DNA of 51,772 nt from an uncultured Pseudoxanthomonas sp. (GTDB lineage: Bacteria > Pseudomonadota > Gammaproteobacteria > Xanthomonadales > Xanthomonadaceae), in contig NZ_CAMPJD010000031.1 in the NCBI RefSeq assembly GCF_946886695.1, forward strand, positions 1 to 51,772. The letters run 5' to 3'. Under the pieces are notes generated by a model, which worked only from the letters and a program-made list of their open reading frames with translations, had not been told where the DNA came from and did no database searches. The first letter of the stretch is position 1. The number at the start of each line of letters is the position of its first letter. This document shows, piece after piece, positions 7,277 to 16,340 of this stretch. The position numbers were made by a program, and so were the translations under genes.

Positions 7277-9382
7277 TTACCAGATCACGACATGCTGGTT
7301 GCCGCTGCGCACCATGGCGTCACCCGCCTTGCAGGAGAATGCCGCCGCGAATGCGGGCAGGTTCGACGGCGCACCGATTGCGCGGAACTGCGCCGGGGCG
7401 TGTTCGTCGGTGGCGATACGGTTCTTGAGTTCCTCCGGCGTGAAGTTGCGGCGCCACACGGTGGCCCAGTTGAGGAAGAAGCGCTGGTCGCGCGTCAGGC
7501 CGTCGGTCTTCGGGTCCGGCGTGTCGCCGGCCGCCGCCTTCATCGCGTCGTAGGCCGTGGCGAGGCCACCGAGATCGGCGATGTTCTCGCCCAACGTGTG
7601 CTTGCCGTTGATCTTCTGGCCGTCGCTGGTGCGGTAGTCATTGAACTGCGCGATCAGCTTGTCGGTACGGGAGGAGAAGCCCTTGGCGTCGGCCGGGGTC
7701 CACCAGTTCTCGAACTTGCCGCTCGGTCCGAAGCGGCTGCCCTGGTCGTCGTAACCATGGGTCATCTCGTGGCCGATCACCGCGCCGATGCCGCCGTAGT
7801 TCATTTCATCCGATGCGTTGGGGTCGAAGAACGGCGGCTGCAGGATGGCGGCCGGGAACACGATCTCGTTCTGCAACGGGTTGTAGTACGCGTTGACCAT
7901 CTGCGGCGGCATGCCCCATTCGGTACGGTCCACCGGCTTGCCGATCTTGCCCAGGTTCCACTTGTAGTTGAACGCCATGGCCGAGATCACGTTGCCGATG
8001 TAGCTGTCGCGGCCGGTCGACAGGCCGGTCCAGTCGCGCCACTTGTCGGGGTAACCGATCTTCGTGGTGAACGCGGCCTGCTTTTCCATCGCCTTGGCCT
8101 TGGTCTCGTCGCTCATCCATTCCAGGTTCTGGATGCGGGCTTTCAGCGCGGTGCCCAAGTTGGCCACCAGCGTTTCCATCTTCGCCTTCGACTCCGGCGA
8201 GAAGGCGACTTTCACGTACATCTGGCCCAGCGCCTCGCCGCTCTGGTTCTCGATGGTGCCCAGCACGCGCTTCCAGCGCGGCTCGATCTCCTTCTGGCCG
8301 CGCAGCGTCTTGGCGTAGAAATTGAAGTTCTCGTTGGCGAAGGCGTCGCTCAGGTAGGGAGATGCACCGTCGATGGTGTGGAAGCGCAGGTAGGCGCGCC
8401 ACGCGGCGGGGTCGGTTTCGCCCAGCATCGTGCTGACTTCCTGGTGGAAGGCGGGCACGGCCAGCGAGAACTTCTCCTGCGGCGCCACGCCCTGCGAAGC
8501 GAAGAACTTCGTCCACGAGAAGTTCGGCGTCAGCTTGTCCGCATCGGCCAACGTCACCGGGTTGTAGTACAGCGACACGTCGCGCGACATTTCCTCGTTC
8601 GATTTGGACACCTTCGCCAGGCGCGTCTCGAAGGCCATGATGTCGGTGGCCTGCTTCTGCGCATCGGTCGCGGCCACCCCGGACAGCTCCAGGACTTTGG
8701 CGATGTGCTTCACGTATTCGTCGCGGATGGTCTTCTTGTCGGCGTCGAAGTAGAAATTCTTGTCCGGCAGGCCCAGGCCGCCCTGGAACGCGTAGGCGAT
8801 GTTGGTGTCGGGCTTGTTGAAGTCGGCTTCGGCACCGAAACCGAACAGGAAGGCCTGGCCCTTGGCGGCAGACTCGTTGAGGTACGCCACGATGGCGTCC
8901 TTGTCCTGCAGGCCGTCGATGGCCGTCAGCATGGGTTTGATCGGCTCGATGCCTTGGGCGTTGACCTTGGCCTCATCCATGCCGGTCGCCCACAGGTCGC
9001 CGACGATCTTCTCCACGCCGGTCGCGCCCGGGTGCGCGGCGGCCTGCTCGGCCAGTTGCTTCTGGATGGCGGTGGAGCGCTCGGCCAGCATCTCGAACGC
9101 GCCCCAGCTGGTGCGGTCGCTGGGAATCGCATTGGCGGCCAGCCAGGTGCCGTTCGCGTAGCCGGCGAAGTCGGTGCAGGCGTTCTTGGTGGTATCCAGG
9201 TCGCCGATCTGGAAACGGTTCACGCCCGGCAGGGTGCTCTCCTCCAGCTTCAGCTCCAGCGCGGCCGGCGCCTTGGCGGCGGTATCGGCGGCGGGCGCGG
9301 CGTCTTCCTTCTTGGCGCAGGCGGCCAGCACGGTGGCCACGGCGAGCGACAGCATCAGGATCTGGGGTTTGCGGGCAATCAC
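7277..9382 (-). CDS. M13 family zinc metallopeptidase, lipoprotein
   Basis: A 701-residue exported endopeptidase of the neprilysin/PepO family, probably anchored as a lipoprotein (LAAC lipobox, Cys22). The start codon is GTG at the right end, with GGAG seven bases upstream. Catalytic features are complete: VIGHEMTHGYDDQGSRFG carries HExxH at residues 538-542, and GENIADLGG supplies the third ligand Glu599. NAYYNPLQNEIVFPAAILQPPFF and the C-terminal FSCKAGDAM tail are typical. It degrades small peptides in the periplasm or outside the cell. It is followed by a strong terminator, so it is probably its own unit and is not co-transcribed with the M29-like gene. It is a clear paralogue of the degenerate protein at 3648-5666. 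Confidence 0.94.
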   Translation of the reverse strand: MIARKPQILMLSLAVATVLAACAKKEDAAPAADTAAKAPAALELKLEESTLPGVNRFQIGDLDTTKNACTDFAGYANGTWLAANAIPSDRTSWGAFEMLAERSTAIQKQLAEQAAAHPGATGVEKIVGDLWATGMDEAKVNAQGIEPIKPMLTAIDGLQDKDAIVAYLNESAAKGQAFLFGFGAEADFNKPDTNIAYAFQGGLGLPDKNFYFDADKKTIRDEYVKHIAKVLELSGVAATDAQKQATDIMAFETRLAKVSKSNEEMSRDVSLYYNPVTLADADKLTPNFSWTKFFASQGVAPQEKFSLAVPAFHQEVSTMLGETDPAAWRAYLRFHTIDGASPYLSDAFANENFNFYAKTLRGQKEIEPRWKRVLGTIENQSGEALGQMYVKVAFSPESKAKMETLVANLGTALKARIQNLEWMSDETKAKAMEKQAAFTTKIGYPDKWRDWTGLSTGRDSYIGNVISAMAFNYKWNLGKIGKPVDRTEWGMPPQMVNAYYNPLQNEIVFPAAILQPPFFDPNASDEMNYGGIGAVIGHEMTHGYDDQGSRFGPSGKFENWWTPADAKGFSSRTDKLIAQFNDYRTSDGQKINGKHTLGENIADLGGLATAYDAMKAAAGDTPDPKTDGLTRDQRFFLNWATVWRRNFTPEELKNRIATDEHAPAQFRAIGAPSNLPAFAAAFSCKAGDAMVRSGNQHVVIW

Positions 9383-9543
9383 GTTCTACTCCGGCCCCGG
9401 GCAGGGCAATGGAAAAAAGGAACCCCCTGGGTGGGGGCGTGCCGCGACTCTACGCCTGTCCCGGGGAGGGCAGGTGTGTCGAAGGTCATGCCTCCCCGCC
9501 CCGCAGGGCACATACTGGGTGCACGTTCGAGGAGGGCATTTGC

Positions 9544-10917
9544 ATGCAGGTCCATTTCCACGGCGCCGCCGGCGAAGTCACCGGCTCCATGCACCTGGTC
9601 GAGGCGGCCGGCAAGCGCATCCTGCTGGACTGCGGCCTGATCCAGGGGAGTCGCGAGGCCGAGGCGCGCAATGCCGAGCCATTCCCGTTCGACCCGGCCA
9701 CGCTGGACGCTGTGGTGTTGAGCCACGCCCATATCGACCACGTCGGCCGGTTGCCGCTGCTGGTCAAGCGCGGGTTCCGGGGCCCCATCCATACCCAGGG
9801 CGCCAGCGCGGAACTGCTGCCGATCATGCTGCTGGACACGGCATCGCTGTCCGAATCCGAGGCTGAGCGCGCCAACCGCGACCGTCGCCGTGGCGAGCCG
9901 GAAGCACAGCCCCTGTTTTCCGCGCAGGACGTGCACGCGACCCTGCGCCAGGTTCAGCCGCTGCCCTACGACGAACGCACGACCATCCTGCCGGGCGTGG
10001 ACATCACCCTGCGCGATGCGGGCCATATCCTCGGTTCGGCGATCGTCGAGCTGTGGGCCGAAGGGCGCAAGCTGGTGTTCTCCGGCGACCTGGGACCGAA
10101 GGGTACGCCGATCCTGCGCGACCCCGCCGTGGTCACGCAGGCCGACCTGCTGTTGATGGAATCGACTTACGGCGACCGCAATCACCGCGACCGCCCGGAG
10201 ACGATCCGCGAACTCGGCGAGATCTTCGACCATGCGTGGCGCGACCGCGGCAACGTGCTGATACCCGCTTTCGCGGTCGGGCGCACGCAGGAACTGCTGT
10301 ACTGGTTCGCCCGGCACTGGGAGGCGTGGAAGCTGTCGCGCTGGCGCATCTTCCTGGACAGCCCGATGGCGGCCAAGGTGGTGAATGTCTACGCGCGCCA
10401 CCACGGACTGTTCGATGAGGATGCGCGGCGGGTGTGGTCGCAGGCGCCCAATCCGTTCCGCCTGCCCAACCTGCACGTGTCGGAGACCACGCAGCAGTCG
10501 ATGGCCATCAACCAGATCGAGAACGGCGCCATCATCATCGCCGGTTCCGGCATGGCCAATGGTGGACGCATCCAGCATCACCTGCGCTACAACCTGGGGC
10601 GCCGCAACGCCCACATCGTGTTCGTCGGCTACCAGGCACAAGGCACGCTGGGCCGGCGGCTGGTGGATGGCGCTTCGTGGGTCCGCATCCACGGCCGCGA
10701 CTATCGCGTGAACGCCCAGCGCCACACGGTCGGCGGCCTGTCCGCACATACCGATCAGCGCGGCCTGCTGGCGTGGTACGACAACTTCCAGCCATCGCCA
10801 CCGCTGGTGCTGGTGCATGGCGAAGACAAGGCACGCGAAGCGCTTGCGGGCGAGATCGGGGAGCGCCACGGCGCGCCGGTGGAACTGGCGAGGCCGGGAA
10901 TGGTGCTGGATGTCTGA
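9544..10917 (+). CDS. MBL-fold beta-CASP RNA-processing nuclease
   Basis: A 457-residue cytoplasmic metallo-beta-lactamase/beta-CASP protein of the type that processes RNA (related to CPSF73/Ysh1 and to archaeal and bacterial homologues). Motif 2 is SHAHIDHVGRLP (His61, His63, Asp65, His66). The segments DAGHILGSAIVEL, FSGDLGPKGTPIL, ESTYGDRNH, AFAVGRTQELLY and GSGMANGGRIQHHL follow in family order, and VGGLSAHTDQRGLL carries the last His. The start is chosen at the ATG with GGAGGG seven bases upstream; the frame is open another 45 codons upstream but lacks a site. It is divergent from the M13 gene and stands alone. The family is secure; the RNA substrate is unknown. Confidence 0.92.
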   Translation: MQVHFHGAAGEVTGSMHLVEAAGKRILLDCGLIQGSREAEARNAEPFPFDPATLDAVVLSHAHIDHVGRLPLLVKRGFRGPIHTQGASAELLPIMLLDTASLSESEAERANRDRRRGEPEAQPLFSAQDVHATLRQVQPLPYDERTTILPGVDITLRDAGHILGSAIVELWAEGRKLVFSGDLGPKGTPILRDPAVVTQADLLLMESTYGDRNHRDRPETIRELGEIFDHAWRDRGNVLIPAFAVGRTQELLYWFARHWEAWKLSRWRIFLDSPMAAKVVNVYARHHGLFDEDARRVWSQAPNPFRLPNLHVSETTQQSMAINQIENGAIIIAGSGMANGGRIQHHLRYNLGRRNAHIVFVGYQAQGTLGRRLVDGASWVRIHGRDYRVNAQRHTVGGLSAHTDQRGLLAWYDNFQPSPPLVLVHGEDKAREALAGEIGERHGAPVELARPGMVLDV

Positions 10918-10955
10918 GGAAAGCGGGCGGTTCGTGCGGGTGCGGATACCCGGCA

Positions 10956-12665
10956 TCACACTCGCGTGGCGGACGTTCCGATAGCTTCGGGCTCGCCGGT
11001 ATGGCTGACACTGCGGTTGCGGCCGGCCTGCTTGGCCCGGTAGAGCGCGGCGTCGGCACGGTCGAACACATCTTCCGGCCCGGCATCGTCACCACTCATG
11101 TGGGTGTGGATGCCGATGCTGGCGGTGAATGGGGGTGATGTGCCCGCGCTGGTGCCGTGGGGCTTCCGGCCCTGGTTGGCCAGATCCACGTGGATAGTGG
11201 TGGCAATGGTGGCCGCTGCCTGCGCCGAGGTTTCCGGCAGCAGCAGTGCGAACTCATCGCCACCCAGGCGCGCCACCAGATCGCGCGGTCGCCGCGCGCG
11301 GCTGCGCAGGATGCGGCCCAGCGCCTTCAATGCGGCATCCCCTGCCGCGTGTCCCTGGGTGTCGTTCAATTGCTTGAAGTGGTCGATGTCCATCACCAGC
11401 AGCGACAGCGGCTGGCCACTGCGACGTGCGACGCGCAACTCCTGGTCCAGCGCGTGATCGAAACGGGTGCGGTTGGCAAGCCCCGTCAACGCATCAGACT
11501 GCGCCTGCTTGTGGGTCCTGCGCAGCAGCCGGTAGATCCACAGCGATGCGCCCAGGGCGAGCACCAGTAACGCCGGCACGGGAGAGAACCAGACGTGTCC
11601 GTAGCGCAGCAGCAGTACCGAAACCACCACGGTGCCTGCCATGGTCAGTACCGTGGGCAGCCAGACACGACGCAGCCCCGGCAGCAGGGACAACAACAAC
11701 GGCAGCGCGGCCAGCGCCGCGGACATGCCTGCCTGCCAGCCTTCCCCCAGCGGGGTGATGGCGGCGTCCTTGATCAGCATGTTCAACAGGTTGGCCTGGT
11801 AGTCCGCGCCACTCATGCTGGCGGTTGCCGGCTGGCCGGGCGCACGGGCGATCGGCCCCATGCCGGTTGCGCTGACACCCACGATGACCCAGTTGCCGCG
11901 CAGGAGCGAGGCGGGGATACGCTGGTTGAGGACGTCCGTATACGACACATGGCGGAAAGCGTTGGGTGGTGAAGCGAACGGCACGCGCACTTCGTGGTCG
12001 CGCACCCACTCGTAAGGCGATGCCGGCGCCAGGTCGGTGGTCACCAGCCTGCGTCCCGGCAGCTCCGCATTGGCGCCGGTTGACTGTTCCAACTGGAGCA
12101 AAGCCAGCGCAAGTGCGGGCCAGTGGGGTGAGCCCAGGCCGGCACGCAGGTAGACGCTGCGTGCCACGCCATCTTCATCCAGCACCATCTCGGCGTGGCC
12201 CAGAGAAGCGGCCGAGGCGGCGAATTCGGGGATCGGCATCAGCTCGACGGTCGCGCCGTTGAGCTGGACGGGCTCGGCGAACACGGGCAGTACCACGCGG
12301 CCGCTGCGACTGATCGCACGCGCAAGCAGCGCATCGCCTTCGGGGTCGAAGAGGGCCGGCTCGGACAACAGGATGTTGAACGCGATGCCCTTCGCGTCGG
12401 CCAGCGTCAGCCGGTCGACCAGTTGGGCATGCGTGCGGCGCGACCAGGGCCAGCGGCCCAGTTCGGCCAGGCTCTTCTGGTCGATGTCGACCACTACGAT
12501 GCGAGGGTCGGCGTCCGGAGCCGCGCCGAGCGCCAGCGTGTCGTAGACCGCGGCGTCCGGCGCCAGGGTCAGGCCGGACAGGGTGACCAGGATCGCCAGC
12601 GCAGCCGCGCCCACCGCCGTCAGCAGGCGGGGTTTCCATTTGGGCGCGGGCGTGGCGGTGCTCAC
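10956..12665 (-). CDS. CHASE2 sensor diguanylate cyclase
   Basis: A 569-residue inner-membrane signalling protein. Order: N-terminal membrane segment (about residues 14-32), a periplasmic CHASE2 domain (IVVVDIDQKSLAELGRWPWSR near its start, VIVGVSATGMG near its end), three closely spaced transmembrane helices, and a GGDEF domain. The active site GGDEF is intact at residues 468-472 and an inhibitory RxxD motif (RPRD) lies five residues before it, so it should make cyclic di-GMP with product feedback. The GTG start overlaps the stop of the upstream LysM-FecR gene (GTGA), showing translational coupling. The likely role is to convert an envelope signal, perhaps relayed by its partner, into c-di-GMP. 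Confidence 0.94.
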   Translation of the reverse strand: MSTATPAPKWKPRLLTAVGAAALAILVTLSGLTLAPDAAVYDTLALGAAPDADPRIVVVDIDQKSLAELGRWPWSRRTHAQLVDRLTLADAKGIAFNILLSEPALFDPEGDALLARAISRSGRVVLPVFAEPVQLNGATVELMPIPEFAASAASLGHAEMVLDEDGVARSVYLRAGLGSPHWPALALALLQLEQSTGANAELPGRRLVTTDLAPASPYEWVRDHEVRVPFASPPNAFRHVSYTDVLNQRIPASLLRGNWVIVGVSATGMGPIARAPGQPATASMSGADYQANLLNMLIKDAAITPLGEGWQAGMSAALAALPLLLSLLPGLRRVWLPTVLTMAGTVVVSVLLLRYGHVWFSPVPALLVLALGASLWIYRLLRRTHKQAQSDALTGLANRTRFDHALDQELRVARRSGQPLSLLVMDIDHFKQLNDTQGHAAGDAALKALGRILRSRARRPRDLVARLGGDEFALLLPETSAQAAATIATTIHVDLANQGRKPHGTSAGTSPPFTASIGIHTHMSGDDAGPEDVFDRADAALYRAKQAGRNRSVSHTGEPEAIGTSATRV

Positions 12666-14320
12666 AGGGCGAGCAGTATGAGCAATGCCCCTGCTCCAAC
12701 GCCAATGCGGCACAGTCGGCAGGGTACGTCGATCACCTGCGGCGGCGGGAACGGGCCCTCGAACCCGTCGACATCGATCGTCTGGGCGCGCAGGTACCAC
12801 GTGCCGCTGCGCAGGCGCGGCAGGGTGATTTCAGGCTGGTCGACCAGCGTGTCCACCTTTGCCTCGCTGAAGTCCGGGGTGCGTGACATCTGGAAGCGGT
12901 AGCGCTGGCCGGGCTGGCCGGCGGGCCAGCGGAAGGTCACTTCGCGCGTGTTGCCGGCTTCGGCTTCGGCGCCATCGATGGCGGTCACTTCGACCAGGGG
13001 GCGCACCGTAAAGGCGAGGCTGTCACCGAAGGGGCCGGTTTTCCCCTGGCTGTCCACGCTGCGGATGCGCCAGGCATATTCGCCCGGCAGGAGGGCGTCG
13101 GGCAGGCGGGTGGAGGTGGTGTCGTTCACCCGGGCCCGTGCGACCGGCTGCGCGTATCCGGCGGTGCCGGCCACTTCGTACTCATAGGCGACTGCGCCGG
13201 GTGCGCCGGTCCAGGCCAGGGCGACCTCCGGTGTGCGCACGACGCTTGCGGCAGCCGGGGCGACGGAATACGGCGGCACGGGCTGGTCGTCGATCCGGAG
13301 CTGGACGACAGCATCGCGGCCTTCCAGGCCGACGGCATCGATCGACCGTACGCGGACGAAATAGCGACCGGCACCGAGCGCGGGCAAAGTGAAGGCCGGC
13401 GCATCGCTTTCCGCATCCACCCGCAGGCTGTCGAAAGCAGCGCGCTCGCTGACCTGCACGCGGTAGCGTTGCGCGCCCGGCACCGCGGGCCAACTCAGTT
13501 CGGGGCGTGCGCTTTGCGACAGCGATGGAGTCCGCGACAGGTCGGGTGCCGGCAGCAGTTTCACGGGCGTCACGGTGGACTGGCCCATGGCCACAACGGT
13601 GCCGAAACCCGGACGGAGCAGTGCCCCGCGCTGGCTGCGTGCGCTCACCGCGACACGGCCTTCGAGGACTTCGGTATGCGTGCGGTTGTCACCCGCTTCG
13701 ACACGGAACTGGGTGCCTCTCACCGCGGAGGATGCACTGGGCGTGTCGACGATGAAGTTCGCTGCGGGTCCGCGCAGGCGGCGGACCTCGTTGCCGATGC
13801 GTCCGCGCTGCAGGCGCAGGCGCGTGTCGGCCATGCCGGAGCGGCCGAAACGCGTGAGGCGGTCCAGCAGCAGTTCACTGCCGCCCAGCAACAACAGGCG
13901 CGAACCATCGGCGAACTGCAGGCTGAGCGATGCGTCCGGCGAGGTCTTCAGCATGGCGCCGCTGCCCAGCGACATGCCGGCGGTGACGGGGGCATCGGCT
14001 CCGGCCGCGGTGGTCCGGGTGACCGCGCTGCCCTGCACGGCCACGACCTTGGCGCGGGCGGGTTGGCTGTCCAGCCATTGCAGCGGAATGCGAAGGGTGG
14101 AGCCCGGTGTGAGCGAATAGGGATTGGCGATGCCGTTGTGGTCCTGCAGCCGCTGCCAGGGAATAGTGGGTTTGAGGTACGCACCCGTCACATCCCAGAG
14201 CGTGTCACCGGGACGCACGCGGTAGGCCCATTCCTGTGCCTGGGCCGACCACGAAACCAGTAACAGGATCGCCAGTCCGCAACCCAGCCATCCTTTCCCT
14301 TGGATCGCCCACTTGTGCAT
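12662..14320 (-). CDS. LysM-FecR-fibronectin type III repeat envelope protein
   Basis: A 552-residue exported protein. After a signal peptide (hydrophobic stretch ending near SWSAQAQ) comes a LysM peptidoglycan-binding domain (YRVRPGDTLWDV... GSTLRIPL), then a FecR domain (LQFADGSRLLLLGGSELLLDRL, SSAVRGTQFRVEAGDNRTHTEV) and at least three fibronectin type III-like repeats, seen as repeated RYRVQVS/YRFQMSRTPDF and GRYFVRVRSIDAVGLEG/GTWYLRAQTIDVDGFEG blocks. It ends in a hydrophobic C-terminus (GAGALLILLAL). The start is the ATG five bases after GGGAG; a GTG two codons earlier is less likely. LysM-FecR proteins coupled to CHASE2 enzymes are a recurrent pairing, so it probably senses the cell wall for the downstream cyclase. 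Confidence 0.9.
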   Translation of the reverse strand: MHKWAIQGKGWLGCGLAILLLVSWSAQAQEWAYRVRPGDTLWDVTGAYLKPTIPWQRLQDHNGIANPYSLTPGSTLRIPLQWLDSQPARAKVVAVQGSAVTRTTAAGADAPVTAGMSLGSGAMLKTSPDASLSLQFADGSRLLLLGGSELLLDRLTRFGRSGMADTRLRLQRGRIGNEVRRLRGPAANFIVDTPSASSAVRGTQFRVEAGDNRTHTEVLEGRVAVSARSQRGALLRPGFGTVVAMGQSTVTPVKLLPAPDLSRTPSLSQSARPELSWPAVPGAQRYRVQVSERAAFDSLRVDAESDAPAFTLPALGAGRYFVRVRSIDAVGLEGRDAVVQLRIDDQPVPPYSVAPAAASVVRTPEVALAWTGAPGAVAYEYEVAGTAGYAQPVARARVNDTTSTRLPDALLPGEYAWRIRSVDSQGKTGPFGDSLAFTVRPLVEVTAIDGAEAEAGNTREVTFRWPAGQPGQRYRFQMSRTPDFSEAKVDTLVDQPEITLPRLRSGTWYLRAQTIDVDGFEGPFPPPQVIDVPCRLCRIGVGAGALLILLAL

Positions 14321-14364
14321 CGTCACTCCCGCGTAAGCGTCTGCGAAATGTTGAATCGGTCACA

Positions 14365-14370
14365 ATTATA
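14365..14370 (-). promoter_or_regulatory. Candidate -10 element for the LysM-FecR/CHASE2 operon
   Basis: The minus strand reads TATAAT here, 44 bases before the start codon, within an AT-enriched patch. No convincing -35 hexamer stands 16-18 bases upstream, so it may need an activator. Confidence 0.4.
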
Positions 14371-14459
14371 GGCGCTTCCAGTTGAACGGCTGGCCGGCTC
14401 TCGCCGGTTTTCACGTCACATTAGCTTCGTTTGCCCAACCTATTTCACTTGCCTGTGGA

Positions 14460-15509
14460 TCAGGGCGAGGCGCCCCACAGGCCCGCAATGCGGCGTGCCA
14501 GGCGATACGGTTCCGGTGTGTCGCGATTGGTCAGCACGACCACGGTCAAGCGCTGCCTGGGGAAGCGGACCAGCACATTGCGGAAGCCGATGCTCTCGCC
14601 GGAGTGCCACTGCATCCCCCCCTGCAGGCGCCAGCCGAATCCGTAGTGCGCCACATCGGGCTCGGGGGTGGCGTTGGCGGGCTGGAACGCCAGCGTGCGC
14701 GATGCGGCACCCAGCAGGCGGTCGTCATACAAGGCGGCGTCCCAGCGTGCGAGGTCGGTGATGGACGAATAGATGCCGCCATCGCCCAGCACCGCACTGG
14801 TCGTGCTCTGGTCGGTACGCTGCCATGTGCCATTCACGAGGCTGTAGCCGTATGCGCGATGCGCCACGCCCGGGCCGTCGTCTTCGCGGGCAACCGTTGC
14901 GTCCATGCCCAGTGGCACGAAGATGCGCGTACGCAGGAAGGTGGCGAACGGCTGTCGCGAGGCGCGTTCCACCACCAGCGCGAGCAGGGCGTAGCCGCTG
15001 TTGCTGTAGCGATAATCGCTGCCGGGCGTGAAGTAGAGGCGCTCCTCCCGTTCGAGCAGCCGCAGCACATCCGCGTCATGCACCTGGGCGGCCTGGCCCT
15101 CGGGCAGCAGGTCTTCGTAGTCGATCACGCCGGAGGCATGGCTGAGCAGGTGGCGGAGCGTCACCGCATCGGTCGCTGCGGGCAACGCTGGCAGCCAGCG
15201 GCGCACGGGGTCATCCAGGGTCAGCGCGCCTTCTTCCGCCAACAACAGGATGCAAGCGGCCGTGAACTGCTTGCTGATCGACGCCAGCCGGAAATTGGTC
15301 TGTGGCGTCGCGGCGACACCGGCCTCGAGATCGGCCAGCCCATAGCTGCGCTGGAACACCGCTTCGCCTTCGTGGAGCACGAGGACGGATGCGCCGGGCA
15401 CCGTGCCCGTGTAGTCCCGCATCCACGCGTCGATCGTGGCATCGCGCGTCGAGGTGCCGGTATCGCCTGCGGTCATCAGCAGCACTCCGAGTATCCAGAT
15501 GGCCTTCAT
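14460..15509 (-). CDS. Serine beta-lactamase-like hydrolase (class C / esterase type)
   Basis: A 349-residue exported protein of the PF00144 beta-lactamase family. The signal peptide is MKAIWILGVLLMTAG-like; the start is set by GGGGAG seven bases before the ATG, so ten residues of open frame upstream are excluded. The three catalytic elements are visible: SISK (Ser77, Lys80) in LASISKQFTAA, YSN in YRYSNSGYALLALV, and HSG in WHSGESIGF replacing the usual KTG. GVIDYEDLLPEGQ and IYSSITDLARWDAAL are typical of the esterase / D-aminopeptidase-like members rather than antibiotic-hydrolysing AmpC enzymes. The substrate is unknown; a peptidoglycan or peptide role is a guess. It stands alone. Confidence 0.88.
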   Translation of the reverse strand: MKAIWILGVLLMTAGDTGTSTRDATIDAWMRDYTGTVPGASVLVLHEGEAVFQRSYGLADLEAGVAATPQTNFRLASISKQFTAACILLLAEEGALTLDDPVRRWLPALPAATDAVTLRHLLSHASGVIDYEDLLPEGQAAQVHDADVLRLLEREERLYFTPGSDYRYSNSGYALLALVVERASRQPFATFLRTRIFVPLGMDATVAREDDGPGVAHRAYGYSLVNGTWQRTDQSTTSAVLGDGGIYSSITDLARWDAALYDDRLLGAASRTLAFQPANATPEPDVAHYGFGWRLQGGMQWHSGESIGFRNVLVRFPRQRLTVVVLTNRDTPEPYRLARRIAGLWGASP

Positions 15510-15560
15510 CGCCGTCTCCCCCTCGATGAAACGGTGCAAGCCTAGCGCATGTGGCCGGCG

Positions 15561-16337
15561 TCAGTCCGTGGCGGCTTCCACGCGCAGCTGTCGTTCGCGT
15601 TCGTGACCCAGGTAACGACGGATGCCGTAGCGCATGACGTACAGCAGCGGGATCAGCGCGATCGCCGCCATCATCTTGTAGGCGTAGTTCACCGTGCTGA
15701 CGGCGAGGAACAGCGATGTCGGCCACTTCTGCGGCCCTAATACGAACGCGATGTAGATCACCACGAAGCTGTCCACCAGTTGCGAGATCGCGGTCGAACC
15801 GGTCGCGCGCAGCCATACCCAGCGCTCGCCGGTGGCGTTGCGGATGCGGTGGAACACAGACACATCGATCAGCTGGCCCACCAGGAAGGCGACCACCGAG
15901 CCGGCGATGGTCCACATGCCCTGGCCGAAGATGGCCGCGAAGGCCTTCTGGTAGTCGGGCACACCCTGCGCCTGCGCCGCTTCCACCCACCAGCCCGCCG
16001 GTGCCAGTGCGATGGCGGCGAAGGCGAACAGGAAGCCGTACACGATCAATGCGACGGCCAGCCACGAGATGAAGCGCACGCCGCGTTTGCCGAAGAACTC
16101 GTTGATGGTGTCGGTAAGAATGAACACGAACGGCCACAACAGCGTACCGGCCGTGAAGCTGAGCGAGCCGGTCTGGCCGAACAGGTTCCACTCCAGCGGC
16201 GCGATCCCCAGCGTGTCTTCCAGCGCGAAGATCTTGACGCCGATGAATTCGGCCAACACCGCGTTGGCGCAGAACACCGCCGCCAGCACGATGAAGAGGC
16301 GGACCGCACGATCATCCAGGGTGCGCGGCACATCCAT
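15561..16337 (-). CDS. yhhQ: Queuosine precursor transporter
   Basis: A 258-residue inner-membrane protein of the Vut_1/YhhQ (PF02592) family, which takes up queuine precursors such as preQ0/preQ1 for tRNA modification. Six or so hydrophobic helices are seen, with the family segments CANAVLAEFIGVKIF near the N-terminus, FILTDTINEFFGKRGVRFISW, and AFLVGQLIDVSVFHRIR followed by LRATGSTAISQLVDSFVVIYIAF. Its start codon lies three bases after the stop of the DUF502 gene, so the two are co-transcribed. Compared with E. coli YhhQ (about 221 residues) it has a slightly longer C-terminus (RRYLGHERERQLRVEA). Confidence 0.92.
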   Translation of the reverse strand: MDVPRTLDDRAVRLFIVLAAVFCANAVLAEFIGVKIFALEDTLGIAPLEWNLFGQTGSLSFTAGTLLWPFVFILTDTINEFFGKRGVRFISWLAVALIVYGFLFAFAAIALAPAGWWVEAAQAQGVPDYQKAFAAIFGQGMWTIAGSVVAFLVGQLIDVSVFHRIRNATGERWVWLRATGSTAISQLVDSFVVIYIAFVLGPQKWPTSLFLAVSTVNYAYKMMAAIALIPLLYVMRYGIRRYLGHERERQLRVEAATD

Positions 16338-16340
16338 CGG

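Noticed and set aside
14460..15509. Beta-lactamase-like gene considered as an antibiotic resistance gene
   Set aside because: The KTG motif is HSG and the sequence resembles esterase or D-aminopeptidase-like members more than AmpC; there is no ampR neighbour.
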